Notes under the pieces: generated by a model
The model's input: the letters and a program-made list of their open reading frames with translations, nothing else
What the model was told of the DNA's origin: nothing
Database searches by the model: none
NCBI GenBank assembly: GCA_031280615.1
Contig: JAITGO010000022.1
Coordinates: 186,001 to 250,000 of the forward strand
Source: Desulfobulbus sp.
GTDB taxonomy: Bacteria; Desulfobacterota; Desulfobulbia; Desulfobulbales; Desulfobulbaceae
Reading direction: 5' to 3'
DNA: 64,000 nucleotides
Translations under genes and position numbers: made by a program
Part shown: positions 1-10,297 of the stretch, one piece after another
How the letters are laid out: each line of letters starts with the position of its first letter
How positions within the stretch are numbered: the first letter of the stretch is position 1

Positions 1-613
1 GCACGATCCGGTCGCGCACCTCCCGCAGGCGCTCGGGCTGGTCCTTGAGCCGCAGCAGCACCCGGGCATGGCCTTCGCTGATCGCTCCCGAAACCACATC
101 CTGTTGCACCGTATCCGGCAAGTGCAGCAGCCGCAGGACATTGGTGATGGTCGACCGTTGCCGTCCCACCTTGCGGGCCACCTCTTCCTGAGTGAGGTGG
201 AACTCCTCCATCAGGCGACTATAGGCCAAGGCCTCTTCGATGGGATTGAGATCGTGCCGCTGGATATTCTCGATCAGTGCCAGCTCCAGGCTTTCCCGGT
301 CGCCGGTCCGATCCATCACCACCACCGGCACCTCGTCGCGGCCCGCCAGTTTGGCGGCGCGCAACCGCCGCTCACCGGCAATCAGAACGTAGCGATTCTC
401 GTTGCTGCGACTGACCAACAGCGGCTGAATCACGCCCTTTTCGCGAATGGAATCGGCCAATTGCTGCAATTTTTCGGCATCGAAATAGCTGCGCGGCTGA
501 TGAGGATTTGCAGATATCTTTTCGATATCACACATAAAAAAACGATCATCCCCTTCCAAACTTTCTTCCGGCAGCAAAGCACCCACGCCACGCCCCAAAA
601 CATTTTTCGCCAT
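1..613 (-). CDS. parB: ParB chromosome-partitioning protein, N-terminal part (cut by window edge)
   Basis: This is a CTP-dependent DNA clamp that loads at parS and acts with ParA in origin segregation. About 204 N-terminal residues are visible. They include the ParB/Srx-type segment with GERRLRAAK (the conserved GERRxRA box), followed by an ENIQRHDLNPIEEA stretch and a helix-turn-helix with QEEVARKVGRQRSTITN. The ATG at 613 is preceded by GAAGGGAT, and the gene begins 2 nt after the parA stop, so the two are one operon. The C-terminal dimerisation domain lies outside the window. An exact parS site lies about 0.9 kb upstream. The assignment rests on the motifs plus the parA neighbour. Confidence 0.96.
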   Translation of the reverse strand, partial: MAKNVLGRGVGALLPEESLEGDDRFFMCDIEKISANPHQPRSYFDAEKLQQLADSIREKGVIQPLLVSRSNENRYVLIAGERRLRAAKLAGRDEVPVVVMDRTGDRESLELALIENIQRHDLNPIEEALAYSRLMEEFHLTQEEVARKVGRQRSTITNVLRLLHLPDTVQQDVVSGAISEGHARVLLRLKDQPERLREVRDRIV

Positions 614-615
614 GT

Positions 616-1395
616 TTATCCCTTCACCCGGTTGGCTCGCTTAAGAAATTCCGTGCCCAGTTGCTGATAGGCCTTGGCACCGCTGCTGGCCGCATCGTAT
701 TCGAGGATGGTCTGCCCATGGCTCGGGCTCTCGCTCAGCCGCACGTTCCGCGGGATCACCGTCCGATAGACTTGCTCGCCAAAGTGTTGCTGAATCTCGC
801 TGGCCACGGAGTGGGTCAAGCGATTGCGGCGGTCATACATGGTTAGCAGCAGACCTTCGATATACAACTCCCGGTTCAGGTTCTTTTTCACCTTGCGGAT
901 GGTCTGCACCAGTAGGGCCAGGCCCTCCAGGGCAAAATATTCGCATTGCAGCGGGATCAGTACCGAGTCGGCGGCGGTCAAGCTGTTGATGGTGATCAGC
1001 CCCAAGGAGGGAGGGCAATCGATGAGCACATAGTGAAATCGGCCCATCACCGAGCGGAGGACCGACTTCAGGCGCTTTTCTCGGCTGTCCTGGTTGACCA
1101 GTTCGACCTCGACCCCAACCAGATCGATGGAGCCCGGCAACACGGAAAGATTCTTCTGCTTGGCAGGCATGATGCAATCGGTCGCCTCTTTGGCGCCGAT
1201 GTAGCAATTATAAATGTTCTTGTCACCGCTGGTCGCCCGCACCCCCAAGCCACTGGAGGCGTTGCCCTGGGGATCGGAATCGACCAACAACACCTTTTTG
1301 CCCTTTGCGGCCAGGACAGCGGCCAGATTCAAGGCGGTGGTGGTTTTTCCGACCCCACCCTTCTGGTTCGCCAGAGCAATGATTCGTGTATCCAC
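616..1395 (-). CDS. parA: ParA/Soj-family chromosome-partitioning ATPase
   Basis: This is a Walker-type ATPase that binds the nucleoid non-specifically and moves ParB-parS complexes. The deviant Walker A motif ANQKGGVGKTTT lies close to the N-terminus, the A' motif VLLVDSDPQGNAS follows, and YVLIDCPPSLG is the Walker B region. I prefer the GTG at 1395, which gives a 259-residue protein, the usual Soj length. In-frame codons continue upstream to about 1491 but would add a non-conserved 32-residue leader. A weak GGGG stretch lies upstream of the GTG. It is directly followed by parB. The 105-nt stretch between this start and parS carries a 7-bp-arm palindrome that may be the parAB promoter or operator. 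Confidence 0.96.
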   Translation of the reverse strand: MDTRIIALANQKGGVGKTTTALNLAAVLAAKGKKVLLVDSDPQGNASSGLGVRATSGDKNIYNCYIGAKEATDCIMPAKQKNLSVLPGSIDLVGVEVELVNQDSREKRLKSVLRSVMGRFHYVLIDCPPSLGLITINSLTAADSVLIPLQCEYFALEGLALLVQTIRKVKKNLNRELYIEGLLLTMYDRRNRLTHSVASEIQQHFGEQVYRTVIPRNVRLSESPSHGQTILEYDAASSGAKAYQQLGTEFLKRANRVKG

Positions 1396-1438
1396 TAGAA
1401 ATATACCCCGATGATGCTTTGTTGATGAAACATTCGGG

Positions 1439-1453
1439 GAGTATACTATACTC
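1439..1453. promoter_or_regulatory. Palindrome GAGTATA-C-TATACTC upstream of parA
   Basis: There are perfect 7-bp inverted arms around a single central C, 44 nt upstream of the parA start. It contains TATACT/TATAGT, which could serve as a -10 element in either direction. An operator or promoter for parAB is an inference from position and symmetry only. Confidence 0.4.
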
Positions 1454-1500
1454 TCGCTGCCCAGAGAACATTTCTCTTTTTCTCCAATCACATTTACCCA

Positions 1501-1516
1501 TGTTTCACGTGAAACA
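1501..1516. other. parS: parS centromere-like site
   Basis: The sequence TGTTTCACGTGAAACA matches the bacterial parS consensus (16-bp palindrome) at every position. It lies in the parA-nadB intergenic stretch, beside the genes whose product ParB binds it. The last base of the site is the A of an in-frame ATG (1516) of nadB, so ParB spreading from this site would cover the nadB start. It is the only exact copy I noticed in the window. Confidence 0.95.
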
Positions 1517-1536
1517 TGGTCCGGGATCCACAGGTT

Positions 1537-3138
<1,602 letters not shown>

Positions 3139-3142
3139 AAAA

Positions 3143-3174
3143 ACGGCCCCGAAAGAACGTTCCTTCGGGGCCGT
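3143..3174. terminator. Bidirectional hairpin terminator between nadB and the DUF4412 gene
   Basis: The arms ACGGCCCCGAA (3143-3153) and TTCGGGGCCGT (3164-3174) pair perfectly over 11 bp with a 10-nt loop. The run of A before the hairpin gives a U-tract for minus-strand transcripts arriving from the convergent gene. For nadB only the hairpin is present. Confidence 0.8.
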
Positions 3175-3180
3175 TGTCCA

Positions 3181-4074
3181 TTATTTGGTCGGTTGCTTCG
3201 CCTTTTGCATCTGCTGCATGGCCTCGTTGAGCTGCCGCATTGCCTCCTGCTGCTGCTCGGGGCTCAGTCCCTGCTCCTTCATACTGTCCTGCAACTGCTG
3301 CTGCATGTTGGCTCCGCCCATCATCCCCATGGGACCGGCCTGCTGCATCACCTTGGCTCCGTCCGGCTTGGCCAGGGTGGCCACCGTGTCTTTAACCATG
3401 CGGGTCATCATTAAATCCGTCTGCTGATCGAGCATCGGCTCGATACCCGCGGGCGGCGCAAGGACCTTGTCGGGCACCGGGGCGGCGGTGTCGATCTTGG
3501 TGGCATTGAGGACATTGTTCATACCCATGACCGTGGTTTCGGACCGCAGGGGAATATTGCTGCCGTGAAGAATATAGACGGTGGACATGCCGCCAACCGT
3601 GGTGACATCGCAGTCATACCCCAGGACCTTGGCACCCTTCTGCTTGACCTTGGCGCCAAACTGTCCCAGCATGCCGGAACCCAACTCCTTGGCGTTTTTC
3701 TCAAAATTCTTTTTTCCCTCGGCCGACAATTTGTTATATTCCTCGCGATATAGCTTGGTGGGATTGGTGGTCTTGGTTCCTTTCTTCCCCACGAGATCGT
3801 AGGTATAAATCCAATCCGGATCGGTGATTTGGACAGTGTCCGTCTTTTGGGTCGTGCCCATCATGCTCATGACGGAGGCATGCGTCCGGGCCTGGCGCTT
3901 GCCGTATTCCTGCACGTACAACGTCTCGGTGCCTTTGTCCGATCCGGTCAGTTCGTACTGAATGGTCGCCTCCTTGAAGGGCAGCTTCATCTCCCACGGC
4001 AGATCCTCCGCCCAGGCGCGGCCAACCAGCAACAGGATCATCGGGGTCAGCCATAACAGGCTTTTCTTGTTCAT
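3181..4074 (-). CDS. Secreted DUF4412-like protein
   Basis: This is an exported protein of unknown function. The ATG at 4074 has a clear GGAGGAG ribosome site and starts a signal peptide (MNKKSLLW, hydrophobic core, cleavage near AWA-ED). The mature part contains an ITDPDWIYTYDL segment and other features like the DUF4412 family, which are periplasmic or outer-membrane-facing proteins of unknown role. The last 70 residues are rich in Met and Gln (GPMGMMGG, QQQLQ, EQQQEAMRQL) and are probably helical or disordered. It is divergent from the DUF1992 gene and converges on nadB. The family assignment is by resemblance and is moderate. Confidence 0.65.
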   Translation of the reverse strand: MNKKSLLWLTPMILLLVGRAWAEDLPWEMKLPFKEATIQYELTGSDKGTETLYVQEYGKRQARTHASVMSMMGTTQKTDTVQITDPDWIYTYDLVGKKGTKTTNPTKLYREEYNKLSAEGKKNFEKNAKELGSGMLGQFGAKVKQKGAKVLGYDCDVTTVGGMSTVYILHGSNIPLRSETTVMGMNNVLNATKIDTAAPVPDKVLAPPAGIEPMLDQQTDLMMTRMVKDTVATLAKPDGAKVMQQAGPMGMMGGANMQQQLQDSMKEQGLSPEQQQEAMRQLNEAMQQMQKAKQPTK

Positions 4075-4178
4075 CGGTCTCTCCTCCTTGATTCGGTTTG
4101 CGCAGCAACGCGGCTGCAGGTTTTCACTCCTACCCACCGCCCCCTTCGGGTGGCGGGAACAACAGAAACGACATTGCC

Positions 4179-4565
4179 ATGCTCTCGATCATCCAGACCA
4201 TCGCCGAACGGAAGATTCAGCAAGCCATGACCGAGGGGACGATTCCGGACCTCTCCCATTGGAAAAACAAACCCCTCCCACCAGACGACATGGCCCATGT
4301 TCCCGAAGACTTGCGCATGGCCTATCGCCTGCTGAAAAACGGCGGCTATGTACCCGAGGAGGTTGCGGTGCAGAAAGAAATCACCCGGTTGGAGCAGTTG
4401 ATGACCACCTGCACGGACGAGCGGGAAAAGATCAAGCAACTGCGCAAAATAAGCTGTCTCAAAACCAAGCTGGAGGGCCGGTTCGGGCGGCCCATGGAGC
4501 TGGGCGAAGAGACCCCCTACTACGACCGGGTCGTCGACCGGCTGTGCACGCCTAAAAAAGGCTGA
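4179..4565 (+). CDS. DUF1992 (DnaJ-C28-like) protein
   Basis: This small cytosolic protein has 128 residues. The opening AERKIQQAMTEG followed by PDLSHWKNKPLP is the signature of DUF1992, a domain shared with eukaryotic DNAJC28. Bacterial members have no established function. The middle part is strongly helical and charged (EREKIKQLRKI). I chose the ATG at 4179 because the conserved family segment begins there. The in-frame extension upstream to 4098 lies in the promoter region of the divergent gene and reads as proline/glycine-rich noise. No J-domain HPD motif is present. Confidence 0.75.
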   Translation: MLSIIQTIAERKIQQAMTEGTIPDLSHWKNKPLPPDDMAHVPEDLRMAYRLLKNGGYVPEEVAVQKEITRLEQLMTTCTDEREKIKQLRKISCLKTKLEGRFGRPMELGEETPYYDRVVDRLCTPKKG

Positions 4566-4588
4566 CAGCCGGCCGAAATTACAACTCA

Positions 4589-7522
4589 TTACAACTCGGT
4601 CGTCTCGCTGAACAGATCGCGGTCCTGCTCGATCTTTTCTCGGCTGCCGATGGTGGCCCGATAGCGGGTTGCCTGCAACTGTTGAAATAAAGGCGCAAAA
4701 GCAAGCAGATCGGACGAGGTCGTCCGCACGATTTCCTCAATCCGCTGCTGGCGGAAGGCCGGCGTGATCCCGGCCAGATAGTCGTTGCGGGCGGCGGCGC
4801 CCCTGGTGCCCGGCCCCTGATGCGGATTGGCGGAACCATAGGCGCCGATGACCAGCTGTTGCAGCGACTCCGTTGACAAGCCGTCCAGGCCATTGATGGC
4901 CGCGGGGAGCGCTTCATAGGCCTCGAAGGTCTTCCGCACCTGCGGGTCGCGGTAACTGACCATGCCGAAGTTGCCGGTGAGGTGGTTGAACTGGATGAAG
5001 CAGCCGTAGGCACCGCCCATCTGGCGCACCGTGTTCCAGAGATAATCCCGCGACATCCAGGTGCGGAGCACTTCGAACGAGCCGTTGTACTGGCTGGCAT
5101 CGGGAAACAAATTGCACACCTGGACATTGTAGACCACCTCGGCCGAGGTGGTGAAGGCCTGGGTGGCAGGTACCCGCTCGAATTGCGGCCGGACCGGCAG
5201 GAGCCGCGTATCCGGAAGCGCATTGACCACCCCCTGCCCCAACCGTTGGAAGCGGCGGATGTCGTCGTCTTGGGCGGTAATCGCCACCACCATCCCCTGC
5301 CGCCGGAACAACAGCTCGCGGAGGCGGCGCAAGGCATCGTGGAGCTTGGCCTCGTTGTCGAGATAATGGCCGGTCAGATGGCGCAGGTGCAGGTAGGCGT
5401 GGACGCCGTGCACATGCTCGTAATACTTGCCGGCCCGGCTCAAGTGGGAAAAGGCCCGGGTCGCGGCCAGCGAATAGCCGTCGCTTTGGGCGGAATGCTC
5501 GGCCCAGGCGAATTCGCGGTGGACGATCTCCTCGATGTGGTGCTCGTCGGAAAAATCGATCTCGGTCAATACCTCGGTCAACAGGGCCAAGGCCTGCTCC
5601 AGATAGGACGACAGCACCTTGACGTGCAGCCAGAGGATCGGCCGGATCTGGCTGCGGTCGTCGGCCCGAACGTGGACCTGGAAGGAATGGGAGAAGTCGC
5701 CGGTGCACAGGTTGATCGCCTTGGCGAATTGCATGTAATCCTTCTTCGCGGTTCCGATCTCGGTGACAATGGTGCCGAACAGGTCGAGATAGGGCAGCAG
5801 GTCCGCCGGCACCGCCGAACAGTCGAAGCCGAAATCGAGGTAACAGATGCCGTTGGTCTCCAGGTCGCTGACCAACAGCTCGGCTCCTTCCAAACGGTCG
5901 GGCTGCACGGCGTGGAACGGCGGCCTCGGGTCCAGGTCGGTAAGAGTCAGGCTCGGCAGCAGCCGCAGATCCGCAGCCGAGTTGGGCGTCGCCTGCAGGG
6001 CCATCAGCTCGCGGGTACGCTCCATCAAACGAATACGCCCCTCCTGGTCGAGGGAGCGGGAAAATGCGTCCAGGCGTTCCTGCTCCTCGTGCAGATTCTT
6101 GCCCATCTTCTCGGGATCGGGCGCCAGCGAAACCGTGACCGTGGCCGGATTGTCGAGCAGATAGGTGCGGATCAGGCGCTCGAAATACCCGTTCTCAGTG
6201 GCCTCCTTGCGAATTTCGGCCAGGAGGGCGTCAATTCGCAGGGCGTCGAAGGGCTCGATGCCGCCGTGCTTGAGCGCGGGCAGGGCCTTGTTGATCAGGT
6301 CCAGACCGCGCTGGGCCTTGTTCATTTCCTCCCGCACCGCAAACTCGTACTTGTTCAATTCAGACAGCATCAGGTCGCGATCCAGCCCCTGCTCGACCAT
6401 CCGAGTCAGGGTGGCCTTGTACAGGGCGAGGAAATGGTCGCGCTTTTCCGGATCGGTGCCCACCAGATAGGTGATCATCAAAGTCTTGAAGCTTGAGTTC
6501 GTCAGGAACAATCCGCCGAAATCCTTGCATAAGGCCGCGTTGAAGATCGCCTTTTTCAACGGCGAGCCGTCGGAGTTGAACAGGATGTTGGCAATGATCT
6601 GGAACGAGGCGTTGAGCTTGCGGTCGCGCACCGTGCCCACCGCCGAACTGATCGCCAGAAAGGTCTTCTGCTCGGTCGGGCTGCCGGGCTGCACCGGGTA
6701 GGTGTCCTCGATCACCAACGGCGCCGTGATACCGGGCCCCTCCTTGATGACGGCCTTGTCGACCGGCCGGTCGAACCGAGCCAGGAACCGCTCCTGGACA
6801 AAGGCCAGCTCCTGGTCGAGCGGGGCATCGCCGTAGAAGAACAGGGTGCAGTTGGACGGATGGTAGTGCAGGCGATGGAATTCGACGAACTGCTCGTAGC
6901 TGAGGTCGGGGATGCGCCGGGGATCGCCGCCCGATTCATGGGCATAGGTGGATTCAGGCATCAGGCCCTGGTAGGTGTGATGGAACAGGGCCCGGATCGG
7001 ATCGGAGTAGGCGCCCTTCATCTCATTGAGCACCACGCCCATGAACTGCACGGGATCGTCGGCGTTCTCGAGGTGGTAATGCCAGCCTTCCTGCTCGAAG
7101 GTCGAGCGGAGTAGGAGCGGATTGAACACCACATCGCAGTACACATCCATGATATTGAAATATTCCTTGAGATTCCGGGTGGCAAAGGGATACCACGTGG
7201 TGTCCGCCCCGGTCATGGCGTTGAGAAAGGTCATCAACCCGCCCTTGTTAATCTCGCCGAACACGTCTCTGACCGGATATTTTTTCGAGCCCATCAGCAC
7301 CGAATGCTCAAGGATATGGGCCACGCCGGTGGAATCCTCGGGCACGGTCATGAACGAGGCGCAGAAGGTTTTGTTGGCGTCTTCGTTCTTGATCGCCAGG
7401 GCCTGGCAGCCGAGCACCGTATGGGTGAAGAGAAAGGCGGTGGAATTGATCTCAGCGATGTATTCCTTCTGCGTGAGCAAAAAACCGTGGTAGGTCGAGC
7501 CGATGGCAAATGCAGTGGTCAT
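4589..7522 (-). CDS. M16C-family zinc metallopeptidase (presequence-protease-like)
   Basis: This large peptidase has 977 residues and belongs to the insulinase superfamily. The inverted zinc motif HxxEH is present as HILEH at residues 69-73 (GVAHILEHSVLMGSKKYP), and a downstream glutamate lies in LNEMKGAYSDP. The length and the two-halved layout match the PreP/M16C branch, which degrades oligopeptides inside a closed chamber. No signal peptide is seen, so it is probably cytosolic. It is last in a run of same-strand genes: folA, rsmE, dtd, then this gene 12 nt after dtd. A role in peptide turnover is an inference from the family. Confidence 0.9.
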   Translation of the reverse strand: MTTAFAIGSTYHGFLLTQKEYIAEINSTAFLFTHTVLGCQALAIKNEDANKTFCASFMTVPEDSTGVAHILEHSVLMGSKKYPVRDVFGEINKGGLMTFLNAMTGADTTWYPFATRNLKEYFNIMDVYCDVVFNPLLLRSTFEQEGWHYHLENADDPVQFMGVVLNEMKGAYSDPIRALFHHTYQGLMPESTYAHESGGDPRRIPDLSYEQFVEFHRLHYHPSNCTLFFYGDAPLDQELAFVQERFLARFDRPVDKAVIKEGPGITAPLVIEDTYPVQPGSPTEQKTFLAISSAVGTVRDRKLNASFQIIANILFNSDGSPLKKAIFNAALCKDFGGLFLTNSSFKTLMITYLVGTDPEKRDHFLALYKATLTRMVEQGLDRDLMLSELNKYEFAVREEMNKAQRGLDLINKALPALKHGGIEPFDALRIDALLAEIRKEATENGYFERLIRTYLLDNPATVTVSLAPDPEKMGKNLHEEQERLDAFSRSLDQEGRIRLMERTRELMALQATPNSAADLRLLPSLTLTDLDPRPPFHAVQPDRLEGAELLVSDLETNGICYLDFGFDCSAVPADLLPYLDLFGTIVTEIGTAKKDYMQFAKAINLCTGDFSHSFQVHVRADDRSQIRPILWLHVKVLSSYLEQALALLTEVLTEIDFSDEHHIEEIVHREFAWAEHSAQSDGYSLAATRAFSHLSRAGKYYEHVHGVHAYLHLRHLTGHYLDNEAKLHDALRRLRELLFRRQGMVVAITAQDDDIRRFQRLGQGVVNALPDTRLLPVRPQFERVPATQAFTTSAEVVYNVQVCNLFPDASQYNGSFEVLRTWMSRDYLWNTVRQMGGAYGCFIQFNHLTGNFGMVSYRDPQVRKTFEAYEALPAAINGLDGLSTESLQQLVIGAYGSANPHQGPGTRGAAARNDYLAGITPAFRQQRIEEIVRTTSSDLLAFAPLFQQLQATRYRATIGSREKIEQDRDLFSETTEL

Positions 7523-7534
7523 AACGCTCCGTCC

Positions 7535-7984
7535 TCAGAATGTTTTGTGAGAGTCCAACAAAATGGTGACCGGCCCGGAATTTGTCAAGGTGAGCTCCAT
7601 TTCGGCCTGGAACACCCCCGCCTGGACCGCTGCGGAACGCTCCCGGCACAAGTCGAGGAAGCGTTCGTAGAGCGGCCGGGCCAACTCGGGCGGGGCCGCC
7701 TCGTTCCAGGACGGGCGACGGCCCTTGCGGCAGTCGCCGTGGAGGGTGAACTGGGAGACGACCAGCAGCTGGCCGCCAACCTCGGCCAGGGCGCAATTCA
7801 TGATCCCTTGCTCGTCGTCGAAAATGCGCAGATTGAGCATCTTGTCGACCATCCACCCCAGGTCTTTGTCGGTGTCGGCGCGATGAATGCCGACCAGCGC
7901 CACCAAGCCGGGGCCGATGGCGCCGGCAATCCGGCCGTCAACCTCGACCTGAGCCCGGCTGACCCGCTGTACAACCGCTCTCAT
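7535..7984 (-). CDS. dtd: D-aminoacyl-tRNA deacylase
   Basis: This enzyme hydrolyses D-aminoacyl-tRNA, and glycyl-tRNA(Ala), to keep translation homochiral. The 149-residue length is typical. The protein opens with MRAVVQRVSRAQVEVDG, carries the SQFTLHGD active-site motif and the C-terminal NSGPVTILLDS (Gly-Pro motif), and all are diagnostic. The ATG at 7984 is preceded by GGAGG and overlaps the rsmE stop as ATGA, which suggests translational coupling. Confidence 0.97.
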   Translation of the reverse strand: MRAVVQRVSRAQVEVDGRIAGAIGPGLVALVGIHRADTDKDLGWMVDKMLNLRIFDDEQGIMNCALAEVGGQLLVVSQFTLHGDCRKGRRPSWNEAAPPELARPLYERFLDLCRERSAAVQAGVFQAEMELTLTNSGPVTILLDSHKTF

Positions 7985-8736
7985 GGAATATCCTCCCCAG
8001 AAGTCGGCACCGTCTCCGGGTTCAAGGAGCCAACGAGATACTGAATAATGGCGGTGGCCACCAAGGCGGCGGTCTCGCCGCGCAGGATCTGTGGCCCCAG
8101 GGAAAAGGTGGCGCACTGCTGCTGCCGCAGCGTTGCCAGTTCGTCGGCATGCAGGCCCCCTTCCGGCCCCAGCACCAGGCAGATTGGCCCCAGGCGTTTG
8201 GCCAGTGCGGCGGGCACAGGCGCTGTCCGTTCGCCTTCCCAGGCAACCAGACGATGGACATAGGCAGCGATGTCGAACCGGGCCAGGGGCGTGACCGGCA
8301 GGATGTGCATCGGCGTGGCGCGATGGCACTGCTTGCAGGCCTCAAGCATGATTCGTTGCCAGCGTTCGTGCTGATGCTCGCGGTCGCCACGGTTTTCGCA
8401 GTAGCGGGATTCCAACGGCACAAAGACGTGCACACCCAGCTCGGTGGCCTTCTGCACTAAAAAATCCATTTTCTTGCCCTTGAGCAGGCACTGGGCCAGG
8501 GTCAGGGGCGAGGCGACCGCCTGTTGCTCGTGCCGGGTGGCGGTGATCTCGGCAATCACCCGGGCGCGGTCCACGGCCTGGAGCAGCGCGGTGTGAATCG
8601 CGCCCGTACCGTCGAACAGCTCCACGGTCTGGCCGGGCGCAAGCCGCAGGACCACGGCCAGGTGATGGGCCTCGGGCCCGGCAAGGACCAAACGGTTACC
8701 GATCAGGGCCTGGGAAGGCAGGAAAAAACGTCGCAT
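7981..8736 (-). CDS. rsmE: 16S rRNA m3U1498 methyltransferase
   Basis: This SPOUT-family SAM-dependent enzyme methylates N3 of U1498 in 16S rRNA. Visible features are the start MRRFFLPSQ, the EAHHLAVVLRL substrate segment, the knot motif LVLGPEGGLHADE and the LRGETAAL end motif. The length of 251 residues is normal. The ATG at 8736 is chosen because family members begin at this RRFF segment, although 13 more in-frame residues lie upstream. Its stop overlaps the dtd start by 4 nt. Confidence 0.96.
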   Translation of the reverse strand: MRRFFLPSQALIGNRLVLAGPEAHHLAVVLRLAPGQTVELFDGTGAIHTALLQAVDRARVIAEITATRHEQQAVASPLTLAQCLLKGKKMDFLVQKATELGVHVFVPLESRYCENRGDREHQHERWQRIMLEACKQCHRATPMHILPVTPLARFDIAAYVHRLVAWEGERTAPVPAALAKRLGPICLVLGPEGGLHADELATLRQQQCATFSLGPQILRGETAALVATAIIQYLVGSLNPETVPTSGEDIP

Positions 8737-8789
8737 GGGTCTTCTGTACCACAAATTCGGGGCCAATGCATCCACTGCCCTGGAATCGA

Positions 8790-9284
8790 TCAGGAAATCG
8801 GACAGGTGCCCTGCCGCCTGTAGATCTCGACAGTCAGGGGGATTGAGGCCGGCAGGATCTTCCGCGTAAGACAGCGATAGGGCAGACCGGAAAAATCTGG
8901 GAAAAAGGCGTCGCCCTCGTAGTTCCGGCCGATCACCGTCAGGATCAGGGTGTCGGCCAGGGGCAGGGCCTCCCGGTACAACTGAGCGCCACCGGCGATG
9001 AAGGCCTTGGAGGCGCCGGCACAGAGGGCGATGGCCCCGGCCAGGGAGGTCGTCACCGTGCAGTCGGGATGGGGGTGGAATGCCGGATTATTGCTGACCA
9101 CGATCATCCTGCGGCCGGGCAAAGGGCCGCCGATGGACTGGTAGGTTTTGCGGCCCACGATCAACGGATACCCCATGGTGGCCGCTTTAAAATGGGCCAT
9201 CTCTTCCGGTATCCGCCAGGGAATGGTATTATGCAAGCCGATGACCCGATTGGCGGCCATGGCCGCGATGACGATCAGTTCCAT
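8790..9284 (-). CDS. folA: Dihydrofolate reductase
   Basis: This enzyme makes tetrahydrofolate with NADPH. The 164-residue protein has the DHFR landmarks: VIAAMAANRVIGLHNTIPW (Met20-loop region), PEEMAHFKAATMGYPLIVGRKTYQSIG, LPGRRMIVVSNNP and the FIAGGAQLYREAL motif. The catalytic acid is the glutamate in PEEMAHFK. The ATG at 9284 is the start of the conserved region, but it has no clear Shine-Dalgarno. It is divergent from panE and 53 nt before rsmE. A window-wide folate link exists with purU and the formyl-THF cyclo-ligase, but those genes are not nearby. Confidence 0.95.
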   Translation of the reverse strand: MELIVIAAMAANRVIGLHNTIPWRIPEEMAHFKAATMGYPLIVGRKTYQSIGGPLPGRRMIVVSNNPAFHPHPDCTVTTSLAGAIALCAGASKAFIAGGAQLYREALPLADTLILTVIGRNYEGDAFFPDFSGLPYRCLTRKILPASIPLTVEIYRRQGTCPIS

Positions 9285-9340
9285 GCCGGCCGGCGGCAAG
9301 GGGCCGCCCGTCTTGGGCTGTTGGCAGAAAGGAGATGACA

Positions 9341-10297
9341 ATGCATATTCTCGTTTATGGGGCGGGCGCCCTGGGTCAGGCGATCGGCTGCCTGCTGGCT
9401 GAAGACGGCCACCGGGTCGATCTGGTGCTACGGCCACGGTTTGTCGAAGCGGTGCAGACCGCGGGACTGTCGGTAACCGGCATTTTCGGCGACCACCACG
9501 CGCCCCCGGAACGACTCAGCGCACTTACCCACCTCAAGGCCCGCAGCGGCGAGCATTACGACATCGTCCTGCTCACCACCAAGACCTACGATACCGATGC
9601 GGCTCTGGCCGATATTGCCGGCTTGCACCGCTGCTATTGCCCGGTGGTGTCGATGCAGAACGGCTGCGGCAACCTGGAAAAGCTGGAAGAGCGCCTGGGG
9701 CGCGAACGGAGCCTGGCCGCCAGGGTGATCACCGGGTTTGAAATCGAGCGGCCCGGCGTGGTGCGGATCACGGTGTCGGCGGATGCCGTCCACGTGGGCG
9801 GCTGTGTGCGCGGCGTTATCCCGGCAGCGGCCAAGAGGCTGGCCGAGGCGTTGAGCCACGCGGGCCTGCCCAGCATCGCCGTGCCCGACATCTACCAACC
9901 GCTTTTTGCCAAGCTCCTCTACAACTGCGCCCTCAACCCGTTGGGCGCGATCCTCGGGGTCCATTACGGCGCGCTGGCCGATAACATCGAAACCAGGGCA
10001 CTCATCGACCAGGTTATCGACGAAACCTTTGCCGTCATCACCACCATGGGCGGTTCCACTCCCTGGCCCGATGCCGCTTCCTACCGCAAGGTTTTCTACC
10101 GCGAACAGGTTCCCGCGACCTACAATCACCGGCCCTCGATGCTGCAGGATCTCGAGCACCGCAAACCCACCGAGGTCGACGCCATGGTCGGCTATGTTGC
10201 GGCCCAAGGCCGTAAATACGGCGTCCCCACCCCCTGCTGCGAATTTCTGGCTGCCCTGGTCCGGTTCAAGCAGGAGCAGGCGCGGCAGGCACCTTGA
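9341..10297 (+). CDS. panE: 2-dehydropantoate 2-reductase family protein
   Basis: This is an NADPH-dependent ketopantoate reductase of pantothenate synthesis. The N-terminal Rossmann motif is VYGAGALGQAIG. TTKTYDTDAAL follows, and the C-terminal half has the conserved KLLYNCALNPLGAILG segment with the catalytic lysine and Asn-Pro. The ATG at 9341 sits 6 nt after GAAAGGAG. An ATG at 9335 abuts that ribosome site and is less likely. The last 32 bp overlap the tail of the convergent amidotransferase gene. Some PanE paralogues use other 2-keto acids, so substrate identity is not certain. Confidence 0.85.
   Translation: MHILVYGAGALGQAIGCLLAEDGHRVDLVLRPRFVEAVQTAGLSVTGIFGDHHAPPERLSALTHLKARSGEHYDIVLLTTKTYDTDAALADIAGLHRCYCPVVSMQNGCGNLEKLEERLGRERSLAARVITGFEIERPGVVRITVSADAVHVGGCVRGVIPAAAKRLAEALSHAGLPSIAVPDIYQPLFAKLLYNCALNPLGAILGVHYGALADNIETRALIDQVIDETFAVITTMGGSTPWPDAASYRKVFYREQVPATYNHRPSMLQDLEHRKPTEVDAMVGYVAAQGRKYGVPTPCCEFLAALVRFKQEQARQAP

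Noticed and set aside
68..667. Plus-strand reading frame of about 200 codons opposite parB/parA
   Set aside because: It is antisense to parB with His/Gln-rich, non-conserved sequence, while parB has clear family motifs.
4982..6496. Plus-strand reading frame of 504 codons opposite the M16 peptidase gene
   Set aside because: Its composition is typical of an antisense frame of a GC-rich gene (many His, Gln, Gly), with no motifs, while the minus strand encodes a complete peptidase with HILEH.
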